A stretch of 61,556 nucleotides of DNA, from positions 1-61,556 of the forward strand of contig JALOOG010000013.1 in the NCBI GenBank assembly GCA_025454525.1, read 5' to 3'. Position 1 is the stretch's first letter; each line of letters begins with the position of its first letter. Shown here in pieces: positions 50,540-58,575 of the stretch. The notes beneath the pieces were generated by a model. The model had not been told where the DNA came from. It did not search any database and worked only from the letters and a program-made list of their open reading frames with translations. A program made the translations under genes and the position numbers. The DNA comes from Anaerolineae bacterium (GTDB taxonomy: Bacteria; Chloroflexota; Anaerolineae; Aggregatilineales; Phototrophicaceae).

Positions 50540-50917
50540 TTACCGATTTTTTAAGCGATGTGCGCGTTCGAGTCCACGTTGAGCGCGATCGCGCATCACT
50601 TGCGCCAAAACCCCCCAAGTTTCCGACTTTAATCCCGCCTCACCTAAGCGGAGTGCATGTTGAAAATCGCTGACCGCTTGATCGATCAATCCAGCCTCTA
50701 GGTGCAATTCACCGCGCAACACATAACCGGACGAAAGTTCCCCGTTCTGTTCAATGGCGCGATCTAGCATAGCAAGGCGGCGCGTGAGACTTTGAGTGCG
50801 TTCGGCGGCGGTGGGAAACCAACGGCGGCGAAACCGCTCCCAAGCGTTATTTTCAACGCGAGAGGGTGACGGATCACCCTCTCCGGCGCGGGTATCGTGT
50901 ACCTGCTCAGTCATCAT
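50540..50917 (-). CDS. small TPR protein inside the complex I operon
   Basis: The 125-residue soluble protein has a polar N-terminus and two TPR-like units (TRRLAMLDRAIEQNGELSSG, LHLEAGLIDQAVSDFQHAL). It is not a known Nuo subunit. Its ATG overlaps the nuoF stop (TAATG) and nuoG follows after about 60 bases, so it is made with the NADH-module subunits. An assembly chaperone or accessory subunit is an attractive guess; nothing in the sequence proves it. Confidence 0.8.
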   Translation of the reverse strand: MMTEQVHDTRAGEGDPSPSRVENNAWERFRRRWFPTAAERTQSLTRRLAMLDRAIEQNGELSSGYVLRGELHLEAGLIDQAVSDFQHALRLGEAGLKSETWGVLAQVMRDRAQRGLERAHRLKNR

Positions 50918-52278
50918 TAGTCACCCGCGGGGACTAATCCGGTTTTTTCTGTGCCACGACCTGCGCGGCCTTGGGCCGCTCCACCTGCACGTTTTGGTGC
51001 GGCGACGGCCTTTTTCTCTTGTTTGAGGGCCGGATCAACATAGCGCTTAAATTCATCGGGGAAGTGTTTGATCGTAGCGATGATCGGGTTGGCGGCAAAG
51101 TCCCCCAACGCGCACAAAGTAACCCCTTGCATATTTTTCGCCACGTTTAAGATCAAGTCCACATCCGACGGCGCACCGTCCCCAGTGATGATCCGATCTA
51201 ACACCTTGTCGATCCAATAAGTGCCTTCACGACACGGCGTGCATTTGCCACAGCTTTCATGTTTGAAGAACTTGGCCATTTTCGACGCGGCCCAAGCAAT
51301 ATCGATGCTGTCATCCAACACGATCACCGAAGCAGAACCTAACACCGTGCCGATTTTGTCCATATCCTCATAGGTCAATGGGGTGTCTAAAACTTCATCT
51401 GTGGCCGGCACGATTGGGCCAGAAGCACCAGAAGGTAAAATCCCCTTGATCCCGCGTCCGTCTGGGATACCACCTGCGTGATCGTAGATCAATTCGCGGA
51501 AGGTGATGCCCAATGGCAATTCATAGTTGCCGGGCTTGACGACATTGCCGCTCACGCAAAATACTTTGGTACCGGGGCTTTTTTCCGTACCAAAAGCGCG
51601 GAAAGCCTCCGGGCCTTCATAGAGGATAAACGGCACATTGGCTAACGTCTCGACATTGTTCACCACCGTCGGCTCACCATAGAGTCCGCCGCCTTTTTGC
51701 GCGGGGAACGGTGGACGGACGCGCGGTTGACCTAATTTGCCTTCTAAACTGTTAAGCAAGGCGCTTTCTTCACCGCAAATATACGCGCCCGCGCCGAGAT
51801 GCGTATACACCTCACACGAATAAGTGCTACCGAGGATGTTTTGCCCCAAGTAACCCGCTTTACGCGCCTCTTCGATACATTGATCCAATTGGGTAGCCAG
51901 ATCCCAAAATTCACCACGCAAGTAGATATAGACCGCTTTCGCTTGGATCGCATAGGCGCAAATCAACGCGCCTTCGATCAACTGATGCGGGTTGTTCTCC
52001 ATAATTTGACGGTCTTTAAACGTGCCGGGTTCACTCTCATCCGCATTCACCGCGACATATTTCACCGGCTCATTTTTGGGGATAAAACTCCATTTCACCC
52101 CCGTCGGAAAGCCCGCCCCGCCCCGCCCGCGTAAACCAGACGCTTTGACGGTGTTGATTACTTCATCGGGGGTCATGCCTAAGGCTTTTTTCAATCCGGC
52201 GTAACCCGCGTTGTTGACATAAACATCCAATTCGCGGATGTTTTCGACTTCATGTTCACGGAACAAGATATGCTTCAT
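50917..52278 (-). CDS. nuoF: NADH-quinone oxidoreductase subunit F
   Basis: The FMN- and NADH-binding subunit. Motifs are SGLRGRGGAGFPTGVKW (about 48-64), GAGAYICGEESALLNSLEG (about 166-184) and the N3 cluster ESCGKCTPCREGTYW (about 340-354). The core ends near residue 415; a basic, Ala/Gly-rich tail of about 35 residues (AAPKRAGGAAQGRAGRG) is extra. TTG 52287 opens the frame, but ATG 52278 has AGAGG at a suitable distance. Confidence 0.96.
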   Translation of the reverse strand: MKHILFREHEVENIRELDVYVNNAGYAGLKKALGMTPDEVINTVKASGLRGRGGAGFPTGVKWSFIPKNEPVKYVAVNADESEPGTFKDRQIMENNPHQLIEGALICAYAIQAKAVYIYLRGEFWDLATQLDQCIEEARKAGYLGQNILGSTYSCEVYTHLGAGAYICGEESALLNSLEGKLGQPRVRPPFPAQKGGGLYGEPTVVNNVETLANVPFILYEGPEAFRAFGTEKSPGTKVFCVSGNVVKPGNYELPLGITFRELIYDHAGGIPDGRGIKGILPSGASGPIVPATDEVLDTPLTYEDMDKIGTVLGSASVIVLDDSIDIAWAASKMAKFFKHESCGKCTPCREGTYWIDKVLDRIITGDGAPSDVDLILNVAKNMQGVTLCALGDFAANPIIATIKHFPDEFKRYVDPALKQEKKAVAAPKRAGGAAQGRAGRGTEKTGLVPAGD

Positions 52279-52304
52279 AATCGTCAATCCTCTAACAATA
52301 AGAC

Positions 52305-52808
52305 TCAGCGACTACCGTTGACTTGCTGGTTAACCTCGTTACGCCACTGTTCGATCAACACCTTCATCTTGTCCATGTCGAGGTTTTCGGCAAAGTGGAA
52401 ATTGCATTGCAACATCGGCGCTTTGTCACACGCGGCCAAACACATCACATGCTCTACAGTGAACATCCCGTCGGCCGTGGTGCCGCCTTCCTCAACTTCA
52501 AGATACGCTTTTAAGTCCTCATGGAACTGATCCGCCCCGCGCAATGCACATGGCAAATCCGTACACACCTGTAACCAATATTTGCCTTTGGGTTTTTCCG
52601 AATACATCGTGTAAAAGCCCGCGATCGATTTGACTTGCGTCGCATCCATATCGCAGATCTCCGCCACTTGATCGATCCCTTCCGGACTCACCCACCCGTA
52701 TTCCTCTTGGGCGATATACAACAAGGGCATCACGGCCGAACGTTTATCCGGATACTTGGACAAGGTGTGGGTGATGCGATCTTGATATTTTTGCTGAAGC
52801 TGATTCAT
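52305..52808 (-). CDS. nuoE: NADH-quinone oxidoreductase subunit E
   Basis: The 167-residue thioredoxin-like [2Fe-2S] subunit. YGWVSPEGIDQVAEI and SIAGFYTMYSEKPKGKY are family blocks. The cluster ligands are C-x4-C in CTDLPC and C-x3-C in CLAAC. AAAGGA lies seven bases before the ATG. Between nuoD and nuoF. Confidence 0.96.
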   Translation of the reverse strand: MNQLQQKYQDRITHTLSKYPDKRSAVMPLLYIAQEEYGWVSPEGIDQVAEICDMDATQVKSIAGFYTMYSEKPKGKYWLQVCTDLPCALRGADQFHEDLKAYLEVEEGGTTADGMFTVEHVMCLAACDKAPMLQCNFHFAENLDMDKMKVLIEQWRNEVNQQVNGSR

Positions 52809-52827
52809 CCGTCTTTTCCTTTAGCCG

Positions 52828-54090
52828 TTAACGGTCACAATCGCCCAATACAATGTCCACACTGCCGATGATCGCCACCACATCCGCGATAAAATGATTC
52901 TTGGTGATCATCGATAACGCGCTGATATGGATCAAGGACGGAGTTTTAAAGTGAACACGGCGCGGTTTATTGCCGCCCGTCCCATGCAAATAGCAACCGA
53001 TCTCACCACGCGGGCTTTCAATCGCCATGTACACTTCGGCATCTGGCGCAGAGAAGCCTTCTGTCCACAATTTGAAGTGGTGGATCACCGCTTCCATGCT
53101 CTGCCCTAATTCAGAACGAGGGGGCGGGACAAATTTGCGGTTATTAGAGCGGAATCCCCCGCTGGCTTGGGTGAGATGTTTGAGCGCTTGCCGGATGATG
53201 CTCACACTTTCGCGCATCTCGCGCACCCGCACGATATAGCGATCATAAACATCCCCATGTTCACCCAACGGCACATCAAACGAATAATGGCCATAGGTCA
53301 GATAAGGGGAAGTTTTGCGAATGTCCCAATTGACTCCACTAGCACGTAAGCTGGGGCCGGTGATCCCATAGGCTAAGGCCACATCCGGCTCAATCACGCC
53401 GATCCCTTGTGTGCGATCGATCCATACTGGGTTGTTGGTCAAGAGTCGTTCGTAATCGTCAATTTTAGCGGGAAAGTAATTTAAAAACGTCTCTAAAGCG
53501 GGTAAAAATTCTTGCGGTAGATCACGCCACACCCCACCCGGACGAATATACGATCCCATCATGCGTTGACCGGAGAGCATCTCGAACATATCGAGGATCA
53601 TTTCGCGCTCACGGAAGCAATACAAAAACACGCTCATCGCGCCCATATCGATCGCGTGCGTCCCTAACCAGACCAAGTGACTGTTGAGGCGCGTCAATTC
53701 TAAGCAGATCGTGCGGATCACTTGAGCGCGTTCTGGCACATCCAGATCGGTCAATTTTTCGATCGCCATGCAAAACACCATGTTATTCGACATGGGCGCA
53801 AGATAATCCATGCGATCGGTAAGCGTCACCCCTTTTTCATAGGTTTTGGCTTCAATATTCTTCTCAATGCCCGTGTGCAGATAGCCTACGTCTGGGATAC
53901 AGGAGACAATCTCCTCACCATCTAATTCCAATAGCAACCGTAACACGCCGTGGGTGCTGGGATGATGCGGCCCCATGTTGAGCATCATCGTTTCGCCAGT
54001 CAAGGCGCGTTCCGAAACTAGCCCTTTGAGTTCACTTAAGTCACCCTGCCATTCATTTTGGGCAGCGGTGGTCATCGCCATGTTTGCCAT
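52828..54090 (-). CDS. nuoD: NADH-quinone oxidoreductase subunit D
   Basis: The 420-residue 49-kDa-type subunit at the quinone site, related to NiFe hydrogenase large subunits. Family blocks include LNMGPHHPSTHGVLRL (about 38-53), GYLHTGIEKNIEAKTY, LVWLGTHAIDMGAMSVFLY and the end FIADVVAIIGSVDIVLGD. Separate from nuoC, not fused. A second ATG three codons in is possible. Confidence 0.96.
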   Translation of the reverse strand: MANMAMTTAAQNEWQGDLSELKGLVSERALTGETMMLNMGPHHPSTHGVLRLLLELDGEEIVSCIPDVGYLHTGIEKNIEAKTYEKGVTLTDRMDYLAPMSNNMVFCMAIEKLTDLDVPERAQVIRTICLELTRLNSHLVWLGTHAIDMGAMSVFLYCFREREMILDMFEMLSGQRMMGSYIRPGGVWRDLPQEFLPALETFLNYFPAKIDDYERLLTNNPVWIDRTQGIGVIEPDVALAYGITGPSLRASGVNWDIRKTSPYLTYGHYSFDVPLGEHGDVYDRYIVRVREMRESVSIIRQALKHLTQASGGFRSNNRKFVPPPRSELGQSMEAVIHHFKLWTEGFSAPDAEVYMAIESPRGEIGCYLHGTGGNKPRRVHFKTPSLIHISALSMITKNHFIADVVAIIGSVDIVLGDCDR

Positions 54091-54103
54091 CGTCCACGTT
54101 CCC

Positions 54104-54643
54104 CTATTTCTGACCCTTGACTTTATGTTTCATGATTTCTTCTACATTGAACGAGAACTGAATGGTTTCATACCCCAACGGGTAATCGCGCCGATGTGGG
54201 TGGCCATTCCAATCATCCGGCATCAACAACCGCCGCGGATCAGGATGTCCCTCAAAAATAATGCCCATCATGTCCATGATCTCGCGCTCTAACCAATTGG
54301 CCGCGGGCCAGATCTGGATAATCGTCGGCAGTGAAGGCGATTCTTCTTGGACATACGCCTTGATCCGTAAACGACGGTTATACAACAACGAATAGAGATG
54401 ATACGCCACTGCGAAACGCCCCGGACGATGCCCATAGTCCGGGTAATAATCTACCGCGCTGATGTCTGACAAAAAGTTGTAGATCAGCCCCGTGGTATCA
54501 CGCAAAAATTGCATCACACGCACGATCTGTTCACTATCGATCACGATCGTAACTTCATCGCGAAATTCGATCACTTCTTGGATCACATCCGGGAAATAAG
54601 TTTTCAGTGTCACCACTGGATCAAGCGCTTGCGCTATGTTCAT
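54104..54643 (-). CDS. nuoC: NADH-quinone oxidoreductase subunit C
   Basis: The 179-residue 30-kDa-type subunit of the peripheral arm. The signature WPAANWLEREIMDMMGIIFEGHPD and RRLLMPDDWNGHPHRRDYPLG (in two adjacent blocks, about 112-155) is diagnostic. Length is normal. It begins three bases after nuoB. Confidence 0.96.
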   Translation of the reverse strand: MNIAQALDPVVTLKTYFPDVIQEVIEFRDEVTIVIDSEQIVRVMQFLRDTTGLIYNFLSDISAVDYYPDYGHRPGRFAVAYHLYSLLYNRRLRIKAYVQEESPSLPTIIQIWPAANWLEREIMDMMGIIFEGHPDPRRLLMPDDWNGHPHRRDYPLGYETIQFSFNVEEIMKHKVKGQK

Positions 54644-54646
54644 GAT

Positions 54647-55132
54647 TTATTTCGCCCATTCGTTAATACGTTCGCCGCGAATCTTCTCATGCAACGTCAA
54701 GATCCCGTGCATCAATTGTTCTGGACGCGGCGGACACCCCGCGATGTACACATCTACGGGCAGGATCTCATCCACCCCTTGCACCACCGCGTAATTGTTA
54801 TAGACTCCGCCCGATGAAGCGCAATCGCCCATCGCGATCACCCACTTGGGATCGGCCATTTGATCGTAAAGTTGACGCACGACCGGGGCCATCTTACGAG
54901 TCACGCGCCCGGCCACGATCATCAAATCGGCTTGACGCGGACTAGCTCGGTTTAATTCCATGCCAAAGCGGGCCAAGTCATAATTGCTGGCTTGGGTACT
55001 CATGTATTCGATCGCGCAACAAGCCAAGCCAAACAACAGCGGCCAAGTCGCACCCGTGCGCGCCCAATTGATCGCTGTCTCCAGAGTCGTGGTGACGACT
55101 CCTAAGTTCCCTAACTTTTGTGTTACTCCCAT
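54647..55132 (-). CDS. nuoB: NADH-quinone oxidoreductase subunit B
   Basis: About 161 residues; carries the terminal [4Fe-4S] cluster N2 next to the quinone site. Ligands are the adjacent pair in [10 protein letters not shown] (about 36-45), the Cys of GDCASSGG and that of [13 protein letters not shown] 55132 overlaps the end of nuoA by about 10 bases and is preferred over the longer frame starting at 55153, which lies wholly inside nuoA. Confidence 0.96.
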   Translation of the reverse strand: MGVTQKLGNLGVVTTTLETAINWARTGATWPLLFGLACCAIEYMSTQASNYDLARFGMELNRASPRQADLMIVAGRVTRKMAPVVRQLYDQMADPKWVIAMGDCASSGGVYNNYAVVQGVDEILPVDVYIAGCPPRPEQLMHGILTLHEKIRGERINEWAK

Positions 55133-55485
55133 TCTAGCGCACCCTTCTTCCACTCATATACTAAGCCAATGGTCAAAATTAAGGTAAACAGCCCCATCAC
55201 GGCGAGTCCATACACCCCAAGATCGCGCAACACCAGCGCGAACGGGATAAAAAAGATCACTTCAACATCAAACAAGATGAACAACACCGCAACCAGATAG
55301 AATTTTACCGGTAACCGGCGTGTCCCCGGCCCGATCGGTTTCATGCCGCTTTCATACGGCGCAGTTTTACGCATTGTGGGATGATGCGGCCCAAAGATGC
55401 GTGAGATCACTAAGATGATAAACGTTAACAGAATGGTGATGATGATAAACGGCAGTATTGGCGCGAATTCTTGCAATGCGGTCAT
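55123..55485 (-). CDS. nuoA: NADH-quinone oxidoreductase subunit A
   Basis: About 120 residues with three membrane helices. The core [20 protein letters not shown] and [17 protein letters not shown] are diagnostic. The frame is open to 55566, but that start would sit on the promoter; ATG 55485 with CCGAGG upstream is preferred. First gene of the 14-gene operon. Confidence 0.95.
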   Translation of the reverse strand: MTALQEFAPILPFIIITILLTFIILVISRIFGPHHPTMRKTAPYESGMKPIGPGTRRLPVKFYLVAVLFILFDVEVIFFIPFALVLRDLGVYGLAVMGLFTLILTIGLVYEWKKGALEWE

Positions 55486-55505
55486 GCGATTTAACCTCGG
55501 TTTAG

Positions 55506-55525
55506 TTTGTTCTTTTTGGAACAAA
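55506..55525 (-). promoter_or_regulatory. hairpin in the nuoA leader
   Basis: TTTGTTC (55506-55512) and GAACAAA (55519-55525) are complementary around six bases, inside the predicted 5' leader of the nuo transcript. It could be an operator or an RNA stability element. Confidence 0.4.
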
Positions 55526-55537
55526 TGAAGTAGATAA

Positions 55538-55566
55538 AGGTTAGCATACCCCCTACCTATTGTCAA
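55538..55566 (-). promoter_or_regulatory. promoter of the nuo operon
   Basis: On the minus strand TTGACA (55566-55561) and TAACCT (55543-55538) with a 17-base spacer. The start would lie near 55530, giving a leader of about 45 bases. Confidence 0.6.
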
Positions 55567-55628
55567 CTTAAATTCACTTTACACAGGCGATCTAGAGTAC
55601 CTTAAAAAACGTTAAACGCAAAACATTT

Positions 55629-56744
55629 TTAACCAAATTTAACCCCTTTGCGTTGAAGTTCATAAGCCCTTTGATGTAATTTTAAAATGTCCTCCACCAC
55701 CAGCTCCCGATTTTGGGCATGTAAGAAAGCGTTTTGTGGCGTTTCCACCCCAACGCTAAACATATAATGTGACCCCGGCACTACCCGAATATTCGACACT
55801 GGAAACTCCATCTTCGATAACAGATCCATCATACCCGTTAACCCGACCAAGCGATCTTTATGTCCTAACATCACCCGACAAAAATCCCAACTATGGGCGA
55901 TCTCCCAGTTGTTCAAGCGGCCCATTGCCAAGAAAGTCGCCCCAGTGATCCCGCGGGGAGTCTCATCATATTGACGGCTATGCAGATCTTTGACATAGGT
56001 ACTTGCGCCTTCACACAAACTCCGAACCATCGTGGGTTTGATCGTTTGACCGATAAAATCCAAGCCCCGAAGCCGCTCTAAGATCCCAATCCCGATCCCT
56101 AACGTGGTAAAGAAAGCCCGATACAACTCATCTTCTAATAACAACGCGGGCGCTAACGCAAAACGGGTTTGTTCACCGAAACGCCAGTGCATCGGGTTCA
56201 GGTAGAACAACATCGCCCCGCCCATACTATGCCCAACAAAGTTGATCACTTTAAGCGTAGGATCGCCCGGTTGACGGCGGATCTTGATCAGATCAACCCA
56301 TGCTTGAAGGGTATTCATCGCAGCCGGCGGATTACACGCATCTAAATCGGGGGTGTGATCATTGAGGATCGAGGCACCAAAGCCATTATGATCCACCGAT
56401 AATGCGATCATGCGGCGGTTTTCTAAAACGGTCATGCCGGGCAGGTCTTCCCAAATGTGATGATTACCGGTCCAACCATGGATAAACACGATGTACCCTT
56501 GCGCTTGTTGTAGGTTGGTGATCAACAATTCATCCGGCGTTTCAAAGTCCTCTGGCCATGTCATTTGCCAGAAAAAATCCTTAAGTCCCGCCTGTTGTAA
56601 GAAGTATTCGCCTTCCTGATAGGGGATATATCCCTTTCGCATCAGATCCAAGACACTGTAATCAGCGGTATAGGTATACGGGACTCGCCCAACATTGCGT
56701 CGGAGATACCCCGTTACCCAAGCAATTGGCGAAGCTGTGGCCAT
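55629..56744 (-). CDS. alpha/beta hydrolase
   Basis: The 371-residue soluble hydrolase. The oxyanion-hole motif is IVFIHGWTGNHH (about 84-95), the nucleophile elbow FVGHSMGGAM (about 168-177), the acid probably the Asp in GHKDRLVG (about 302) and the His in PGSHYMF (about 333). It is like lipases and esterases of this superfamily, with an N-terminal extension of about 80 residues but no signal peptide. Monocistronic upstream of nuo on the same strand, with about 60 bases between its stop and the nuo promoter. Confidence 0.85.
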   Translation of the reverse strand: MATASPIAWVTGYLRRNVGRVPYTYTADYSVLDLMRKGYIPYQEGEYFLQQAGLKDFFWQMTWPEDFETPDELLITNLQQAQGYIVFIHGWTGNHHIWEDLPGMTVLENRRMIALSVDHNGFGASILNDHTPDLDACNPPAAMNTLQAWVDLIKIRRQPGDPTLKVINFVGHSMGGAMLFYLNPMHWRFGEQTRFALAPALLLEDELYRAFFTTLGIGIGILERLRGLDFIGQTIKPTMVRSLCEGASTYVKDLHSRQYDETPRGITGATFLAMGRLNNWEIAHSWDFCRVMLGHKDRLVGLTGMMDLLSKMEFPVSNIRVVPGSHYMFSVGVETPQNAFLHAQNRELVVEDILKLHQRAYELQRKGVKFG

Positions 56745-56827
56745 AAATCGATCCTTTTCGCGTTAGGGTACTGTTTAGAAATTTTAACGCAAATTGGCGC
56801 AACGGGGAAAAAGCAGGTTTTGTAATC

Positions 56828-56880
56828 TTAGAAAAATACCCTATCTCATGGTTGGGGGAGGGCTAGGATAGGGTTTTAAG
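56828..56880. repeat. hairpin repeat unit 1
   Basis: ACCCTATC (56838-56845) pairs with GATAGGGT (56867-56874). The sequence AGAAAAATACC ... GGGCTAGG is shared with units 2 and 3. Confidence 0.65.
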
Positions 56881-56946
56881 TTAAGTTCACAAAGCTTTAA
56901 AAATAGGTTTTAATGGTTCACAGTAGTTCTTTCTCCGCTCTTCCTC

Positions 56947-57100
56947 AGTAACCTCAGAAAAATACCCCACCACTAGATACGACGGATCAGCCCATGCCAC
57001 GCACGCCAGTTCCCTATGCATGGGTGAGGGCTAGGGTGGGGTTGGACGCAAAAGACTTTCCTGAGATGACTTCTGCGTCCTCTATGGGTCAAAGCTTTTC
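56947..57100. repeat. hairpin repeat unit 2
   Basis: ACCCCACC (56964-56971) pairs with GGTGGGGT (57035-57042). The interior shares GACGGATCAGCCC, CACGCACGCCAGTTCCCT and the downstream TTTCCTGAGAT..CTTCTGCGT with unit 3, so about 150 bases are duplicated. Confidence 0.75.
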
Positions 57101-57141
57101 CCATACCAATTTCCACAACTCATAAAAAATCGAAAAATACA

Positions 57142-57335
57142 GACAAATGTTACGACTTTTTCGCTCATCCGTGCTATCATCCACTCAGGATGCACCAAAG
57201 GAGATTCACATGAATACGCACGTTCAACGTATTTTAGTCTTTTTGTCTTGGCTCTTTGATGCTGCTTTTCAATCTTACGATCCGCCTAACCCCGTTGCCG
57301 CTGTCGCCGAATTAAATTTTTCCTTAGTCACCGCC
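57142..57335 (+). repeat. dispersed intergenic repeat, copy B
   Basis: Near-identical to copy A in two blocks (57142-57178 and 57270-57322). An AAAGGAG precedes ATG 57210, opening a frame MNTHVQRILVFLSWLFDAAF; in copy A the corresponding frame is shifted. It is flanked by hairpin units 2 and 3. Confidence 0.6.
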
Positions 57336-57363
57336 ACTACCACCGCCAACTCACAGACAGAAG

Positions 57364-57525
57364 CAACCTCAGAAAAATACCCCACCCATGGAGACGGATC
57401 AGCCCGTGTCACGCACGCCAGTTCCCTCCCCATGTATGGGCTGAGGGCTAGGGTGGGGTTGGACAGGAGAAACTTTCCTGAGATTACTTCTGCGTTCTCT
57501 GTGTCCTCTGTGGTTTAAAGCGTTT
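57364..57525. repeat. hairpin repeat unit 3
   Basis: ACCCCACCC (57379-57387) pairs with GGGTGGGGT (57451-57459). It is a direct repeat of unit 2 about 415 bases away, in the same orientation, with small indels. Confidence 0.75.
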
Positions 57526-57552
57526 AACGGAAACTTTGCTATACCTACTTCT

Positions 57553-58518
57553 CTACATTTTCAGACGGGCGATCGGGAAAGTGTTAAAACCCGCCTTCTG
57601 AAGAAAGGTCTGTGCGGCGGGATTAGCCCGTTCAGTGTTGACTAACAAGGTCATCAGGTTCAAATCAAGGGCGCGTTGCATCACCGCTTTGAGTAAAGCC
57701 GTCCCGATCCCACGCCGCCGATATGATGGCAACACCGCTAGATCGTTAATCCATCCGTAATGCTCTGTCAGTGCATGAACGATCGAGAACACCGCCCCAC
57801 CGATGATCAAGTCCGGTTGTACATCTAACGTTGCCACAAAAATTTGTAGGGTAGGCATTTCACGGGCGCGGATCAACGCTTTGTCCCAATCAGCGGATTG
57901 TAGCGCATGATTGATCGGCATCATGCGGATCAATTCGATGATCTGTTGTGCGTCACGCGGAGCGGCCGGGCGAATGCTGAAAAATGATTCAATCGGTGCG
58001 ATCCGTTCTCCATTTAATCGATGTTCTTGGGTCATCAACCACCGCGCCAACACTTCCCGATGCGTGCGAAACGGCAAGATCGGCAATTCCCCCAACGGGA
58101 ATACACGCGCCTCGGACGCATCATCGCCCGCTTGCAATCGTCCACCGATCGGTCGGGCGCGATAAAAGATCATAATGCCGCTGGCCGGAGGACCTTCTGG
58201 GTAAGAATTTACATCTAACAGTTCAAGGATCTCTACTTGGAGTCCGGTTTCTTCTTCTGCCTCGCGGATCGCGGCCTCTTCAAGTCGCTCATCTGCTTCA
58301 ACATAACCGCTAGGGAATGTCCATTCGCCTTGATGTGGTGGACGGGCGCGTTTGATCAACACCAAACCGCCGTCCATTTCGATCATCACGCCCACGGTAG
58401 GGACGGGATTCACATAATGGACATAGCCACAATTCGGACAAGTCGGCCGCATCCGGCCACCTTCTTCAGCGATCACCAATTTATGAGTACAAATCGGGCA
58501 GTAAATCGGCACGGCCAT
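57553..58518 (-). CDS. zinc-ribbon Nudix hydrolase fused to GNAT acetyltransferase
   Basis: The 321-residue protein has three parts. A zinc ribbon (CPIC ... CPNC, about 8-30) and a Nudix domain with the box GYVEADERLEEAAIREAEEE and TGL (about 71-93) resemble NudC/YfcD-type pyrophosphohydrolases, which cut nucleoside diphosphate-X compounds. A GNAT domain follows (about 180-321) with LAVLPSYRRRGIGTALL and the end AAQTFLQKAGF. Both active-site motifs look intact. Either a natural bifunctional enzyme or a fusion of neighbours; the substrates are unknown. Confidence 0.9.
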   Translation of the reverse strand: MAVPIYCPICTHKLVIAEEGGRMRPTCPNCGYVHYVNPVPTVGVMIEMDGGLVLIKRARPPHQGEWTFPSGYVEADERLEEAAIREAEEETGLQVEILELLDVNSYPEGPPASGIMIFYRARPIGGRLQAGDDASEARVFPLGELPILPFRTHREVLARWLMTQEHRLNGERIAPIESFFSIRPAAPRDAQQIIELIRMMPINHALQSADWDKALIRAREMPTLQIFVATLDVQPDLIIGGAVFSIVHALTEHYGWINDLAVLPSYRRRGIGTALLKAVMQRALDLNLMTLLVNTERANPAAQTFLQKAGFNTFPIARLKM

Positions 58519-58575
58519 CAGCTTGATCCGGTTCTGGGGCGCATCAAGCTGCGCCCCACTGATTGATCGATCGGA

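Larger units (their letters stand above)
56745..57552. other. repeat-rich intergenic region
   Basis: About 800 bases without a reliable gene. It contains three hairpin repeat units and dispersed repeat copy B. A 123-codon plus-strand frame (57147-57518) runs through copy B and the third hairpin unit, so it is probably a chance frame across repeats. The first 70 bases hold the hydrolase promoter, not identified. Confidence 0.6.

Noticed and set aside
57147-57518. A 123-codon frame starting MLRLFRSSV as a real gene
   Set aside because: It runs through two different repeat families, and copies A and C of the first repeat do not keep the frame. A small peptide cannot be excluded, but a 123-residue protein is unlikely.
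56745-57552. A CRISPR array
   Set aside because: The repeats here number only three, are long, imperfect and irregularly spaced, and no cas gene is present.
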